From Croceicoccus sp. YJ47 (lineage in GTDB: Bacteria; Pseudomonadota; Alphaproteobacteria; Sphingomonadales; Sphingomonadaceae): a stretch of DNA of 64,000 nt. Shown in pieces: positions 8,450-16,664 of this stretch. The position numbers and the translations under genes are program-made. The stretch is from NCBI RefSeq assembly GCF_016745095.1, contig NZ_CP067087.1, positions 1,244,501 through 1,308,500 of the forward strand, given 5' to 3'. The notes beneath the pieces were generated by a model that worked only from the letters and a program-made list of their open reading frames with translations, was not told where the DNA came from and ran no database searches. Position 1 is the first letter of the stretch. The number at the start of each line of letters is the position of its first letter.

Positions 8450-9616
8450 ATGAACGATAGCGCCGCGATCACGATCACACCCGTCTCCACCGACAAGGCG
8501 CGCAAGGCGTTTCTCGACGTGGCCTATCACCTCAATGCGGGCGATCCGAACTGGGTTCCGCCGCTCCGCGTTGAGGCGGCGGAGGTGATCGATCGCGACC
8601 GGAACCCGTTTTTCGATCATGCCGAGGTGCAGCTTTTCCTCGCCTTTCGCGCGGGCACGGCAAGACCTGTCGGCCGTATCTCCGCCCATTTCGACCGGCT
8701 CGCGCTGTCCATGCCGCCGAAGCAGGGGATGGGGCCCGGCACCGGCAACTGGGGCCTGCTCGAAGCGGAGGACGAAGAGGTCGCCGCCGCGCTCATCGCA
8801 AAGGCCGAGGACTGGCTCCGTTCGCGGGGGATGGACCGGGTGCTGGCGCCGATTTCGCTGTCGATCTGGGAAGAGCCGGGCCTGCTGACCACCGGGCACG
8901 ACCATCCGCCGACGGTGATGATGGGCCATCACGATGCGCGCTACCAACCCTGGGTCGAGGCGCAGGGCTACGCGCCCGCCAAATTGCTCCGCACGTTCGA
9001 GATCGACATTCGCGTGCCCTTCCCCAGGCTGATCCAGAGGATCATCGCATCGGGCGAAAAGAACGCGAAGATCAACGTCCGCAAGGTCCGCAAGGCCGAT
9101 TTCGATAGCGAGGCGGCGATCATCCTCGACATATTGAACGATGCGTGGAGCGGGAACTGGGGCTTTGTCCCCATCACCGACCGCGAAGTGGCGCATACGG
9201 GCAAGAAGCTGCGCCCGCTGGTGCGCGAGGATCTCATCATGATCGCCGAATACGAAGGCGAACCGGTCGCGTTCATGATGACGCTCCCCGACGTGAACAA
9301 GGTCATTCACGAGATCGACGGAAAGCTGTTCCCCTTCGGCTGGGCGAAATTGCTGCGCTGGCTGCGCAAGCCGACCAATGCGGACATGCGCGTGCCGTTG
9401 ATGGGCGTGCGCAAGAATTTGCAGAACACCCGCCTCGCCAGCCAGCTCGCCTTCATGATGATCGAATATATCCGCCGTGCCGCGGTCGAGGAATATGGCG
9501 GCACCCGCGGCGAGATCGGATGGATCCTGGAGGACAACCAAGGCATGAACGCCATCGCCGAGGCCATCGAGGCCCATGTGAACCGCGAATACACGATCTA
9601 CGAAAAGGCGCTCTGA
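8450..9616 (+). CDS. YghO-like putative N-acetyltransferase
   Basis: A 388-residue soluble protein resembling E. coli YghO and related GNAT-like proteins. The N-terminus (YHLNAGDPNWVPPLR, then NPFFDHAEVQLFLA) and GRISAHFD are typical, as is the C-terminal segment RGEIGWILEDNQGMNAI. The substrate is unknown for the family. The ATG at 8450 is preferred over 8441 because GAAGG lies 9 nt upstream. It follows lptG after 44 nt and may share its transcript. Confidence 0.75.
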   Translation: MNDSAAITITPVSTDKARKAFLDVAYHLNAGDPNWVPPLRVEAAEVIDRDRNPFFDHAEVQLFLAFRAGTARPVGRISAHFDRLALSMPPKQGMGPGTGNWGLLEAEDEEVAAALIAKAEDWLRSRGMDRVLAPISLSIWEEPGLLTTGHDHPPTVMMGHHDARYQPWVEAQGYAPAKLLRTFEIDIRVPFPRLIQRIIASGEKNAKINVRKVRKADFDSEAAIILDILNDAWSGNWGFVPITDREVAHTGKKLRPLVREDLIMIAEYEGEPVAFMMTLPDVNKVIHEIDGKLFPFGWAKLLRWLRKPTNADMRVPLMGVRKNLQNTRLASQLAFMMIEYIRRAAVEEYGGTRGEIGWILEDNQGMNAIAEAIEAHVNREYTIYEKAL

Positions 9617-9658
9617 CGCGGCTCTGCCGGGTGTGACCATCATTTGTTTGGTGCATCG

Positions 9659-9684
9659 GGAACATAGAGCGACCATGCGGGGTT
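9659..9684 (+). promoter_or_regulatory. Possible EcfG-type promoter before the response regulator
   Basis: GGAAC (9659-9663), 17 nt, then GGTT (9681-9684). EcfG promoters in Sphingomonadales read GGAAC, 16-17 nt, CGTT, so the -10 has one mismatch. It lies 113 bp upstream of the response regulator start. The match is weaker than at the two sites flanking the GSR genes. Confidence 0.35.
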
Positions 9685-9796
9685 TTCATCCTGACGCAGC
9701 CAGACCCGCCGCGCGGCACAAGCGCCCGGCAGCAACGGCACAGGTGCGCCAAGGCACCCACCCCGACCGCGCATTGCAGCAAGGACCGCAAGGACG

Positions 9797-10234
9797 ATGA
9801 CCACCCGCCAGACACCGCCGAACCCGGATCACCGGATCGGTCATGCACTGGTGGTGGAGGACGATCCCATCCTCGCCATGTCGATCGAGGATATTCTGCG
9901 CAACGGCGGCGCGCCGCAGGTGACCGTCGCGTCGAGCACGCGGACCGCGCTCGACGCGCTCGAGGATACGCGTTTCGACGTGGTCGTGCTCGACGTGCAT
10001 CTGGTGGATCGCGACGATGGCTGGGCCGTGGCCGAGCTTGTCATGCAACTGGGCCCGCAACGCCCGCGGATCATATTCTCGACCGGCAATCCCGAGGCGA
10101 TCCCCGACACGATCAAGGAACTGGGCACGGTTCTTACCAAGCCCTACGCGCCCGAAGCCTTGCTCAACGCCGCGCGCGACAGCCGCCGCACCGGCCTGTT
10201 CGCAAAGCTGCGCGGGGCGATCTCCAGCGACTGA
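9797..10234 (+). CDS. Single-domain response regulator
   Basis: A 145-residue protein that is only a CheY-like receiver: acidic pair in VVEDDP (residues 19-24), phospho-acceptor Asp66 in VVLDVHL, and Lys115 in LTKPY. There is no output domain, so it acts by protein contact or as a phosphate relay. The segment before alpha-4 reads RIIFSTGNPE, close to the FATG signature of stand-alone regulators such as SdrG that feed the sphingomonad general stress response. A near-consensus EcfG promoter upstream and the GSR locus 1.3 kb away fit such a role, but this is inference. Confidence 0.85.
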   Translation: MTTRQTPPNPDHRIGHALVVEDDPILAMSIEDILRNGGAPQVTVASSTRTALDALEDTRFDVVVLDVHLVDRDDGWAVAELVMQLGPQRPRIIFSTGNPEAIPDTIKELGTVLTKPYAPEALLNAARDSRRTGLFAKLRGAISSD

Positions 10235-10382
10235 CGCACGAGGATTGCGGCACGCGGATCGCAGAACGACGGCGCAGGACAGATGGCGCAGGCTCCACCG
10301 GGCCGGCGCCATTTTCGCATGGATGACGCGCGATGTCCGCAACCGTAACGCACCGGCGATCCATGCCCGGAAAACTTAAAAA

Positions 10383-10420
10383 AAAGGCCTTCGCTCTCCT
10401 GTTAAAGAGCGAAGGCCTTT
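10383..10420. terminator. Bidirectional terminator between convergent genes
   Basis: A perfect 14-bp stem (AAAGGCCTTCGCTC with its complement at 10407-10420) and a 10-nt loop. On the minus strand it is followed by an 8-T run, so it best serves the Crp/Fnr gene; the plus-strand tail is short. The remaining bases of this 350-nt gap (10235-10585) hold no gene I can support. Confidence 0.88.
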
Positions 10421-10585
10421 CGGGATCGTATCACCGGCCGCTTGGACGGGAGGGGGTCTCGGCGGTGATATAGCCATAATGACCGGGCCGGAATTGGGTT
10501 CCGGCCGCCCCGCAATTTTTTCGAATTTTTTAAAGGCCACGGGCGCCGCCGGCATCACAGCTGCGGATGTCCGCCGTTTTGGGCC

Positions 10586-11359
10586 CTAGATATAGGGGCG
10601 CGGCGCATCGCTTCGGCCATCGAATTGCGCGAAGTCGCAGGCGGCCGCCATGTCGGGCACGTAAATCTCGTTGAGTGTCCAGTGCACCAGGTTCTCTTTT
10701 CGCAAGGCCTGTATCGAGCGATGCGTATGGACGAGCGAGAGGCCGAGCATGTCGGCGATCTGCGTCTGCGTAACGACCAGCGGCAGGCGATTGCCGTCGG
10801 CCACGCAACTCGCCTGCGCCCGCCGGAGCAGGAAAATCGCGAGATTGGCGATCCGTTCGAGCGCGTTGCGCCGCCCCAGCGAGAGCAAATGATCCTCGAG
10901 CGCGGCCTCCTCGCGTGCCGCGATCCAGACCGTGTCGAAACCGAGCTGCGGATGGGCGCCGATGAAATCCCGAAACCCCGACCGCGGAAACGAACAGAGC
11001 GTCACGTCGCTCAACGCCTCGACCCCGTGCGACATCGGCTCGTCGAGCGCGGATTGCAGTCCGACGAGGTCGCCGGGAAACATGAAATTGACGATCTGCC
11101 GCCGCCCGTCGGGCAGGGCGCGATACCGGATGAGCACGCCGCGAAGCACCGTGTGCAATTGCGTGGCCGGGGCGCCTTGGATGAAGACGGCGGTCCCGCG
11201 CTTCAACGTGATCTCGCCCATCTTGTAGCGTTCGATACCCGCACGGTCCTCCCGCGACGGCGGCTCCAGCCCTTCGCATCCCATCAACGGGCATTGCTCG
11301 CACGATGTCGGCGGCGCGTCCCCGCCGTGTCTCATGTCCCGCCCCGTATCGTCCTGCAC
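10586..11359 (-). CDS. Crp/Fnr family transcriptional regulator
   Basis: A 257-residue regulator with an N-terminal Cys cluster (C20-x2-C23-x4-C28), a cyclic-nucleotide-binding-type beta-roll (about residues 45-150, with FPGDLVG) and a C-terminal winged helix (TQTQIADMLGLSLVHTHRSI, about residues 195-215). A further cysteine falls at 122. Cys20, 23 and 122 match the numbering of the Fe-S ligands of E. coli FNR, but the third N-terminal Cys is one residue early, and the recognition helix lacks the usual FNR E-x2-S-R pattern. It may be redox-responsive or simply an uncharacterised Crp-like protein. It is transcribed divergently from phyR. Confidence 0.85.
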   Translation of the reverse strand: MQDDTGRDMRHGGDAPPTSCEQCPLMGCEGLEPPSREDRAGIERYKMGEITLKRGTAVFIQGAPATQLHTVLRGVLIRYRALPDGRRQIVNFMFPGDLVGLQSALDEPMSHGVEALSDVTLCSFPRSGFRDFIGAHPQLGFDTVWIAAREEAALEDHLLSLGRRNALERIANLAIFLLRRAQASCVADGNRLPLVVTQTQIADMLGLSLVHTHRSIQALRKENLVHWTLNEIYVPDMAAACDFAQFDGRSDAPRPYI

Positions 11360-11507
11360 GCAGCCCCCTTGCCGGTTTCATGATTGCCGTATGACACGCG
11401 ATAGAAGAAATAACGCAGGTTTTGTCAAATGCCGGTGCGGGGCGGCGGCGCCATGGGTGGCGCCCTGCCGAATTGCTTGCGCCGTCCGTTCATTCGTGGC
11501 TATGGCG

Positions 11508-11532
11508 GGAACAAGTCGGGCGCCGCTGCGTT
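11508..11532 (+). promoter_or_regulatory. EcfG-dependent promoter of phyR
   Basis: GGAAC (11508-11512), 16 nt, CGTT (11529-11532) matches the Sphingomonadales EcfG consensus exactly and lies 33 bp before the phyR start. It implies positive feedback of the stress response on its own anti-anti-sigma factor. Confidence 0.8.
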
Positions 11533-11565
11533 ATGTTGCGCGTCTCATAATACGGAAGGGTTTGA

Positions 11566-12369
11566 ATGTCTCTCGGGGCTAAAGTTGCCGCCAATCTTCC
11601 ATATCTGCGCCGCTACGCGCGCGCACTTTCAGGATCACAAAGCACCGGCGATGCCTTCGTGCGCGCCACTCTCGAGGCTGTTCTCGCCGATCCGGAGCTG
11701 AAGGAAAGCCTCGGCGAAGGCGGGCGCGTGCCGCTCTACCGCGCTTTCAACAAGCTCTGGGCTAGCGCCTACATGCAGGTCGACGGCGAAGGGTCGGGCG
11801 ACATGCTGGGCGACCACGAAAGCGCGGCGCAGGAACGGCTTTCCAATATCACCCCGCTCAACCGGCAGGCGCTGCTCCTGACCACGCTCGAGGATTTCTC
11901 GATCAAGCAGGCAGCAGAGGTCATGGACCTCGAACCGGGCGAGGTCGAAAACCTCGTGCAGGAAGCCGTGTCCGAAATCGACCGCGAGGCCGCGACGAGC
12001 GTGCTCATCATCGAGGACGAGCCGCTCATCTCGATGCAGCTGGAAGATCTGGTCCAGTCGCTGGGCCATGAAATCTGCGGCACCGCGGCCACCCGGACGC
12101 AGGCGCAGGACGTCATCAAGCAGCAGATGCCGGGCCTCGTGCTCGCCGATATTCAGCTTGCCGACGGCAGCTCCGGCCTCGACGCGGTGGACGATATTCT
12201 CGCCATCGATTCGGTGCCGGTGATCTTCATCACCGCCTATCCCGAACGTCTGCTGACGGGTGACCGGCCCGAGCCGACCTATCTCGTGACGAAGCCGTTT
12301 CAGGAATCGACGGTGCGCGCCGCAATCAGCCAGGCGCTGTTCTTCGGATCGAGCCGCCCGCTTCCCTGA
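11566..12369 (+). CDS. phyR: General stress response anti-anti-sigma factor PhyR
   Basis: PhyR, when phosphorylated, binds NepR through its sigma-like domain and frees the sigma factor EcfG. The 267-residue protein shows both parts: an N-terminal sigma-like domain (about residues 1-140, NLPYLRRYARALSGSQ to the region-4-like part) and a C-terminal receiver (about 145-262) with IIEDEP, phospho-acceptor Asp195 in VLADIQL and Lys243 in VTKPF. GGAAGGG precedes the ATG. It has an exact EcfG promoter upstream and a terminator downstream. The kinase, nepR and ecfG follow at once, so the locus is complete. Confidence 0.97.
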   Translation: MSLGAKVAANLPYLRRYARALSGSQSTGDAFVRATLEAVLADPELKESLGEGGRVPLYRAFNKLWASAYMQVDGEGSGDMLGDHESAAQERLSNITPLNRQALLLTTLEDFSIKQAAEVMDLEPGEVENLVQEAVSEIDREAATSVLIIEDEPLISMQLEDLVQSLGHEICGTAATRTQAQDVIKQQMPGLVLADIQLADGSSGLDAVDDILAIDSVPVIFITAYPERLLTGDRPEPTYLVTKPFQESTVRAAISQALFFGSSRPLP

Positions 12370-12403
12370 TCGCGGGGGTTCCTTCTACAGCATTGAGAAA
12401 AAG

Positions 12404-12436
12404 GCCGGCCCGCCATCGCGGTGCCGGCACTTTTTT
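12404..12436. terminator. Terminator between phyR and the histidine kinase
   Basis: A 10-bp GC stem (GCCGGCCCGC with GCGG-T-GCCGGC, one bulged T, CATC loop) followed by a 6-T run at 12431-12436. An A run on the left side gives T residues on the minus strand too, so it can end transcription from both convergent genes. Confidence 0.82.
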
Positions 12437-12474
12437 ATGCGCCTTTCGGATGGGTCGCCCCGCCCTCGCCCGCT

Positions 12475-14190
12475 CTACCGCCGGGCGCGCATTGCGAATT
12501 CGGTGGGCAGACGGACCGGGATCAACATGGTGCAGCGCACGCCGCTCGGCTCGAACACGAGGTCGACGGGGTTGCGCAATTCGTGGGCGACGATCTTTTC
12601 GATGAGATCGGTGCCGAAACCGCGCGACCGCTCCTGCGACACCGGCGGGCCGCCCTCCTCGCGCCAGCGCACGCGGACCAGCTTGTCCGACACCAGGTCC
12701 CATTCGACATGGACCATCCCGTCCGCCACGCTCAGCGATCCGTATTTGGCCGCATTCGTCGCCAGCTCGTGCACGGCAAGACCCAGCGACAGGGCGTCGT
12801 TCGGGGCGAGATCGACCTCCGGCCCCGCCATTTCGACATGGCGGTTCCCTTCCTGCGCATAGGGCGCCATTTCCACCTCGATCACCGCGCGCACGGGGGT
12901 GGTGCCCCACTCCGACTGCGTGAGGAGATCGTGCGTCGCCGACAGCGCCCGGATCCGCCCGTCGAGCGAATTGGCATATTCATCGAGGCTTTTCGCGCGC
13001 CGGCGGGTGAGCGACATGATCGACAGCACGTTGGCGAGCGTGTTCTTCACCCGGTGGTTGAGTTCGCGCGTGAGCGAGTTGCGGATCGCGGCCTGCTCCT
13101 CGAGCCAGGCGATGGTGCGGCGCGCCTCGACCGCCTGCCGCGTGAGCAGCCAGGCAATCGCGAGCGCGAGGCTCGCCACGATCAGCCCGCCGAACAGCAC
13201 GATCACCGAAAGCTGGCTGAGCGCAGCCGGCGACAGCGCCTGCAGCTCGATGATCCATTCGCGATTGGCAATATTGACGGTTTTCGTGACGCTCTGCCCG
13301 CCGGTTTCGATAGTCATCGTCTCGGCCATCAGCCGGTCGGGCGCGATCCTGCCGTCATAGACACGCAGCGCGGCGCGTTCGGGCAATTCCCCCTCCAGCG
13401 CGGATTCGATGAAATCGTCGGCATTGAACGGGCTGTAGACATAGCCCTTGAGCCGCGTGGTCGTCCCGGTGCCGCTCGCATCGAACACCGGCATGTAGAT
13501 GAGAAAGCCGGGATCGGCATCGCCGTCCTCTTCCTGCACCAGCACGACCCGGCCCGAGGCGGTGGGCCGCGCGGTGCGTTCCGCCTCCAGCATGGCGCTG
13601 CGCCGGACCTGCTCCGAAAAGAGATTGAAGCCGATGGCCCGGCGGTTCCGGTCGGTCAGCGGCTGAAGATTGACGACGGGAACGGCATAGGCCTGGTCGG
13701 ACGAGGGCAGCGGGTGGATCTTGTACCCCGCCCATCCGGCATCGCGCATGGTGCGTTCGAATGCGGCGATATCCCGCGTATCGACCCGCTCGCCCCAGCC
13801 GATCCCCTCGGCCCCGCGAAAATTCGCATCGAGCCGCAATTGCCCGATGAACGTCTGGAACAAAGCGGCCGGCACCTCGTCCTGCGTCGCGAACAGCGCG
13901 GCCCCCGACCGCAGATAGGCGGCATTGGCATTGGCCCTGCGTTCCAGCGCGGAGGCGATGGAGGTCGCCTGCTGTTCAAGTTCGCCGCGGCGGGTTTCGG
14001 TGTCCGCGCGTTCGACGGCCCACACGCAGATCGCGGTGATGGTCATCACGGCGAGGAAGATCGCCACCGGCAACGCCCGCGGATAATGCGCGAACCATCG
14101 CAGCACGCCGCCCATGCGCGGTTCGTCCCTGAATGCGTCGGGGACACTGCCCAATGGGCGCTCTGCCATGATCGCGCTCTGTTTCTTCAT
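12475..14190 (-). CDS. CHASE-domain HWE/HisKA_2 sensor histidine kinase (PhyK-like)
   Basis: Membrane sensor kinase, probably the phosphate donor of PhyR. From ATG 14190 it has 571 residues: a membrane helix at about 40-60, a periplasmic CHASE domain (about 70-310), a second helix near 345-365, then a HisKA_2/HWE-type dimerisation helix with His379 in RELNHRVKN and an ATPase domain with HELATNAAKYGS and GFGTDLI. GGGGA lies 6 nt before ATG 14190, which is why it is preferred to ATG 14256. The position between phyR and nepR-ecfG is the usual place for PhyR-directed kinases in alphaproteobacteria. Confidence 0.9.
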   Translation of the reverse strand: MKKQSAIMAERPLGSVPDAFRDEPRMGGVLRWFAHYPRALPVAIFLAVMTITAICVWAVERADTETRRGELEQQATSIASALERRANANAAYLRSGAALFATQDEVPAALFQTFIGQLRLDANFRGAEGIGWGERVDTRDIAAFERTMRDAGWAGYKIHPLPSSDQAYAVPVVNLQPLTDRNRRAIGFNLFSEQVRRSAMLEAERTARPTASGRVVLVQEEDGDADPGFLIYMPVFDASGTGTTTRLKGYVYSPFNADDFIESALEGELPERAALRVYDGRIAPDRLMAETMTIETGGQSVTKTVNIANREWIIELQALSPAALSQLSVIVLFGGLIVASLALAIAWLLTRQAVEARRTIAWLEEQAAIRNSLTRELNHRVKNTLANVLSIMSLTRRRAKSLDEYANSLDGRIRALSATHDLLTQSEWGTTPVRAVIEVEMAPYAQEGNRHVEMAGPEVDLAPNDALSLGLAVHELATNAAKYGSLSVADGMVHVEWDLVSDKLVRVRWREEGGPPVSQERSRGFGTDLIEKIVAHELRNPVDLVFEPSGVRCTMLIPVRLPTEFAMRARR

Positions 14191-14329
14191 AATTCCCCGG
14201 GCCAGATACGAGCCGGTATGCGACGATGCGGGCATTGAACCTGCGAACCGCATCATACCCTTCGATGGCCTGCACTGACCGGAGGATGTGCCGTGTTGTC
14301 AAGGGTCGGCATATACCCTATCGGATGGG

Positions 14330-14356
14330 GGAACCATCGCGGCGGACAAACGTTCC
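14330..14356. promoter_or_regulatory. EcfG promoter of nepR-ecfG, also a near-match in reverse
   Basis: On the plus strand GGAAC (14330-14334), 16 nt, CGTT (14351-14354) is an exact EcfG promoter, 122 bp before nepR. On the minus strand the same bases read GGAAC (14356-14352), 16 nt, GGTT (14335-14332), one mismatch from consensus and pointing at the kinase gene. One 27-bp element could therefore serve both divergent transcripts. Confidence 0.72.
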
Positions 14357-14475
14357 GCGCATATGACGAGGGTCGAATTAATTTTTGTAATGTCCGCCTT
14401 TCGGGACCGAGCACGGATGCCGCACTTGCGGAATGGGTCCATCCACGGTTCTTCCGGGCTTTGCTGCGAGGCGGA

Positions 14476-14649
14476 ATGACAGGTAATAAAGACGTGAAAA
14501 AAACGCCGAACGACAGCGACAAGCGATCGCCAGAGGGCAAGCGCCCCGACTGGGCGACCGGCTTGCGCCAACTTTACGACTCGGTGGTCGAAGAGCCTTT
14601 GCCGGACAGCTTCGCGGATCTTTTGTCGAAGTTCGATTCGGAGGATTGA
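14476..14649 (+). CDS. nepR: Anti-sigma factor NepR
   Basis: Small anti-sigma factor that sequesters EcfG until PhyR-P binds it. It has 57 residues with a charged, probably flexible N-terminus and the conserved helix region WATGLRQLYDSVVEEPLPD followed by SFADLLSKFD, which is diagnostic for NepR. The ATG at 14476 is chosen because it has a GAGGCGG ribosome site and yields the usual size. Its TGA overlaps the ecfG ATG (TGATG), so translation is coupled. Confidence 0.95.
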   Translation: MTGNKDVKKTPNDSDKRSPEGKRPDWATGLRQLYDSVVEEPLPDSFADLLSKFDSED

Positions 14650-15290
14650 TGTCAGCACATGACAAGCCTGCACCAAGCAGGAAGGCGCCGGGTCAGGATG
14701 GCACGTTGCGTCAAAGGGAATTCAAACACGAGCTGACACAGGTGATCCCGCATCTGCGTGCCTTTGCGCGCGGGCTTTGCGGTCGTCCCGACATGGCCGA
14801 CGATCTCGTGCAGGAAGCCTTGATGAAGGCATGGGCCGCACAGGAACGGTTCGAGCCGGGCACCTCGATGCGCGCCTGGACCTTCGTGATCCTGCGCAAT
14901 GCCTATCTCACCGATATGCGCCGCAACCGGTTTCGCGCCGATTACGACGAAACGGTGGCCGAACGCATCCTGACCGCGCCTGCGGGACAGGAAGGGCCGC
15001 TGCATTTGTCCGACATGCACCGGGCGCTGCTCACGCTTCCGCCCGAGCGGCGCGAGGCGCTGCTGCTCGTCGGGGCCGGCGGGTTCAGCTACGAAGAGGC
15101 GGCGGAAATCTGCGAATGCGCCGTCGGCACGATCAAGAGCCGGGTCGGACGCGCGCGAGCCGCGCTGAACTCGATGCTCGACGAAGGCTCGATCCCGCAG
15201 CGTTCGGTCAAGGACAGGGTCGCCCATGCGGCGATCATGGGCGAACTCGATGACATGGCATCGCCGCAGGTGAACGCCGGACGCGATTGA
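14649..15290 (+). CDS. ecfG: General stress sigma factor EcfG (ECF15)
   Basis: Extracytoplasmic-function sigma factor of the general stress regulon. The 213-residue protein shows region 2 (about residues 35-95: MADDLVQEALMKAW, then SMRAWTFVILRNAYLTDMRR) and region 4 (about 120-180: LPPERREALLLVGAGGFSYE and GTIKSRVGRARAAL). It overlaps nepR by one base at TGATG. EcfG promoter matches precede both phyR and nepR, so the regulon is autoregulated. Confidence 0.96.
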   Translation: MSAHDKPAPSRKAPGQDGTLRQREFKHELTQVIPHLRAFARGLCGRPDMADDLVQEALMKAWAAQERFEPGTSMRAWTFVILRNAYLTDMRRNRFRADYDETVAERILTAPAGQEGPLHLSDMHRALLTLPPERREALLLVGAGGFSYEEAAEICECAVGTIKSRVGRARAALNSMLDEGSIPQRSVKDRVAHAAIMGELDDMASPQVNAGRD

Positions 15291-15364
15291 AACGGGCCGC
15301 GCCGCGCAGGATCGCGGCGGGCAATCCGGCCGAAAGGCACCCGGCACGGTTGGGGCATGATGGA

Positions 15365-16597
15365 ATGGCCGATCGCGGAAATGATGGAGACAGTACGGCG
15401 GGCAACACTGTGCCCGTCGGCGTCGAGCGCGGCGCCGACACGCGCGTAACGTCGGACGCGGACGCCGATACCGCGGCGCCCCCACCGCCCGACGATTACA
15501 ACCGGCTTCTGTCCGCATTGCTGTTGATGGGCGGGCTGGGCATATTCCTGGCCCTGCCCTTCGTCCTGTCCATCGGGGCGGTGGTGTTCCTCCCGCTCGT
15601 GACCGCGATCATCCTCACCATCATCCTGTCGCCGCTGGCCGACTGGCTCGCGCGGTGGGGCACTCCCAACGTGCTGGCCTCGTTTCTGTCGATGGTGATC
15701 TTCATCGCGATCGTCGTCGTCGCATTGGCCACGGTGTTGCAGCCCGCGATCGTCCTGCTCGACGATGTGCCGCGCATGATCGAATCCATCGCTGAAAGTT
15801 TCTCCACCTTTCGCGGACAGATCGAATGGGTGAACGAACTCAACCAGCAACTGGGTGAGCTTGGCGGCGGGAGCGGCGAGCGCGGCAATACGGTCGTGGT
15901 CGCGACCCCTTCGATCGTCGAGCGGCTGGCCTATGCGACGCCGACGTTGATCGTGGAAACGCTGCTGACGCTGCTCATGGCGTTCTTCATGATCGAGGCG
16001 CGGGTGCGGATGCGGCGGCGGCTGCTGCTCGACCGCAGCGAGTTCGGCGCCTCACTCCGGGCCGCGCGCGTCATGCGCGAGGTGCAGGACCGCGTTGCCA
16101 GCTATATCTTTACCGTGGGCATGATCAACGCATCCGTCGGCGTGGTGGTGGCGCTCGGCGCGTGGGCGCTGGGCATGAATGCGCCGATCATGTGGGGCGG
16201 GCTGGCCGCATTGCTCAATTTCCTGCCCTATCTCGGGCCGCTGGCGATGACGGGGCTGCTGTTGCTGTTCGGGTTGGGCGGTGCGGACACGATTCTCGGC
16301 GGCCTGATCCCCGCCGCGGCCTATCTCGCCCTGCACGGGGTCGAGGCGAATGCCATCACGCCCGCGATCCTGGGCAAGCGGTTTACCGTCAATCCCGTGC
16401 TGATCCTGCTCGCGATCAGCTATTTCACATGGGTCTGGGGTGCGTTGGGGGCGCTGCTTTCGGTGCCGATCCTGATCACGCTGATCGCGCTGTTTCAGCA
16501 TCTGGGCCATCCCAATATTATCGGTTTCCTGTTCGGCGAACCGCTGTTCCTCCCGCGCGAGGAGCAGGACGAACCCCCGCTTCCGCCCGTGGCATAG
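15365..16597 (+). CDS. AI-2E family transporter (PerM-like)
   Basis: Polytopic membrane protein of about 410 residues with roughly eight hydrophobic segments, including LLMGGLGIFLALPFVLSIG near residue 55 and a paired stretch ending ISYFTWVWGALGALLSVPIL, the family signature. Members are called autoinducer-2 exporters, but most have unknown substrates. ATG 15365 is a choice; a TTG at 15287, touching the ecfG stop, would add 26 residues. The gene directly follows ecfG, so stress-dependent read-through is likely. A terminator lies 14 nt after its stop. Confidence 0.85.
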   Translation: MADRGNDGDSTAGNTVPVGVERGADTRVTSDADADTAAPPPPDDYNRLLSALLLMGGLGIFLALPFVLSIGAVVFLPLVTAIILTIILSPLADWLARWGTPNVLASFLSMVIFIAIVVVALATVLQPAIVLLDDVPRMIESIAESFSTFRGQIEWVNELNQQLGELGGGSGERGNTVVVATPSIVERLAYATPTLIVETLLTLLMAFFMIEARVRMRRRLLLDRSEFGASLRAARVMREVQDRVASYIFTVGMINASVGVVVALGAWALGMNAPIMWGGLAALLNFLPYLGPLAMTGLLLLFGLGGADTILGGLIPAAAYLALHGVEANAITPAILGKRFTVNPVLILLAISYFTWVWGALGALLSVPILITLIALFQHLGHPNIIGFLFGEPLFLPREEQDEPPLPPVA

Positions 16598-16611
16598 CGG
16601 GGCGACATATA

Positions 16612-16642
16612 AAAAAGGCCGGGCGCAATGCCCGGCCTTTTT
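16612..16642. terminator. Bidirectional terminator between the AI-2E gene and sodB
   Basis: A 13-bp perfect stem AAAAAGGCCGGGC / GCCCGGCCTTTTT with the 5-nt loop GCAAT. The A and T runs make it usable in both directions between the convergent genes. Confidence 0.93.
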
Positions 16643-16664
16643 CCCTCGGTCGAAATCTACCCGA

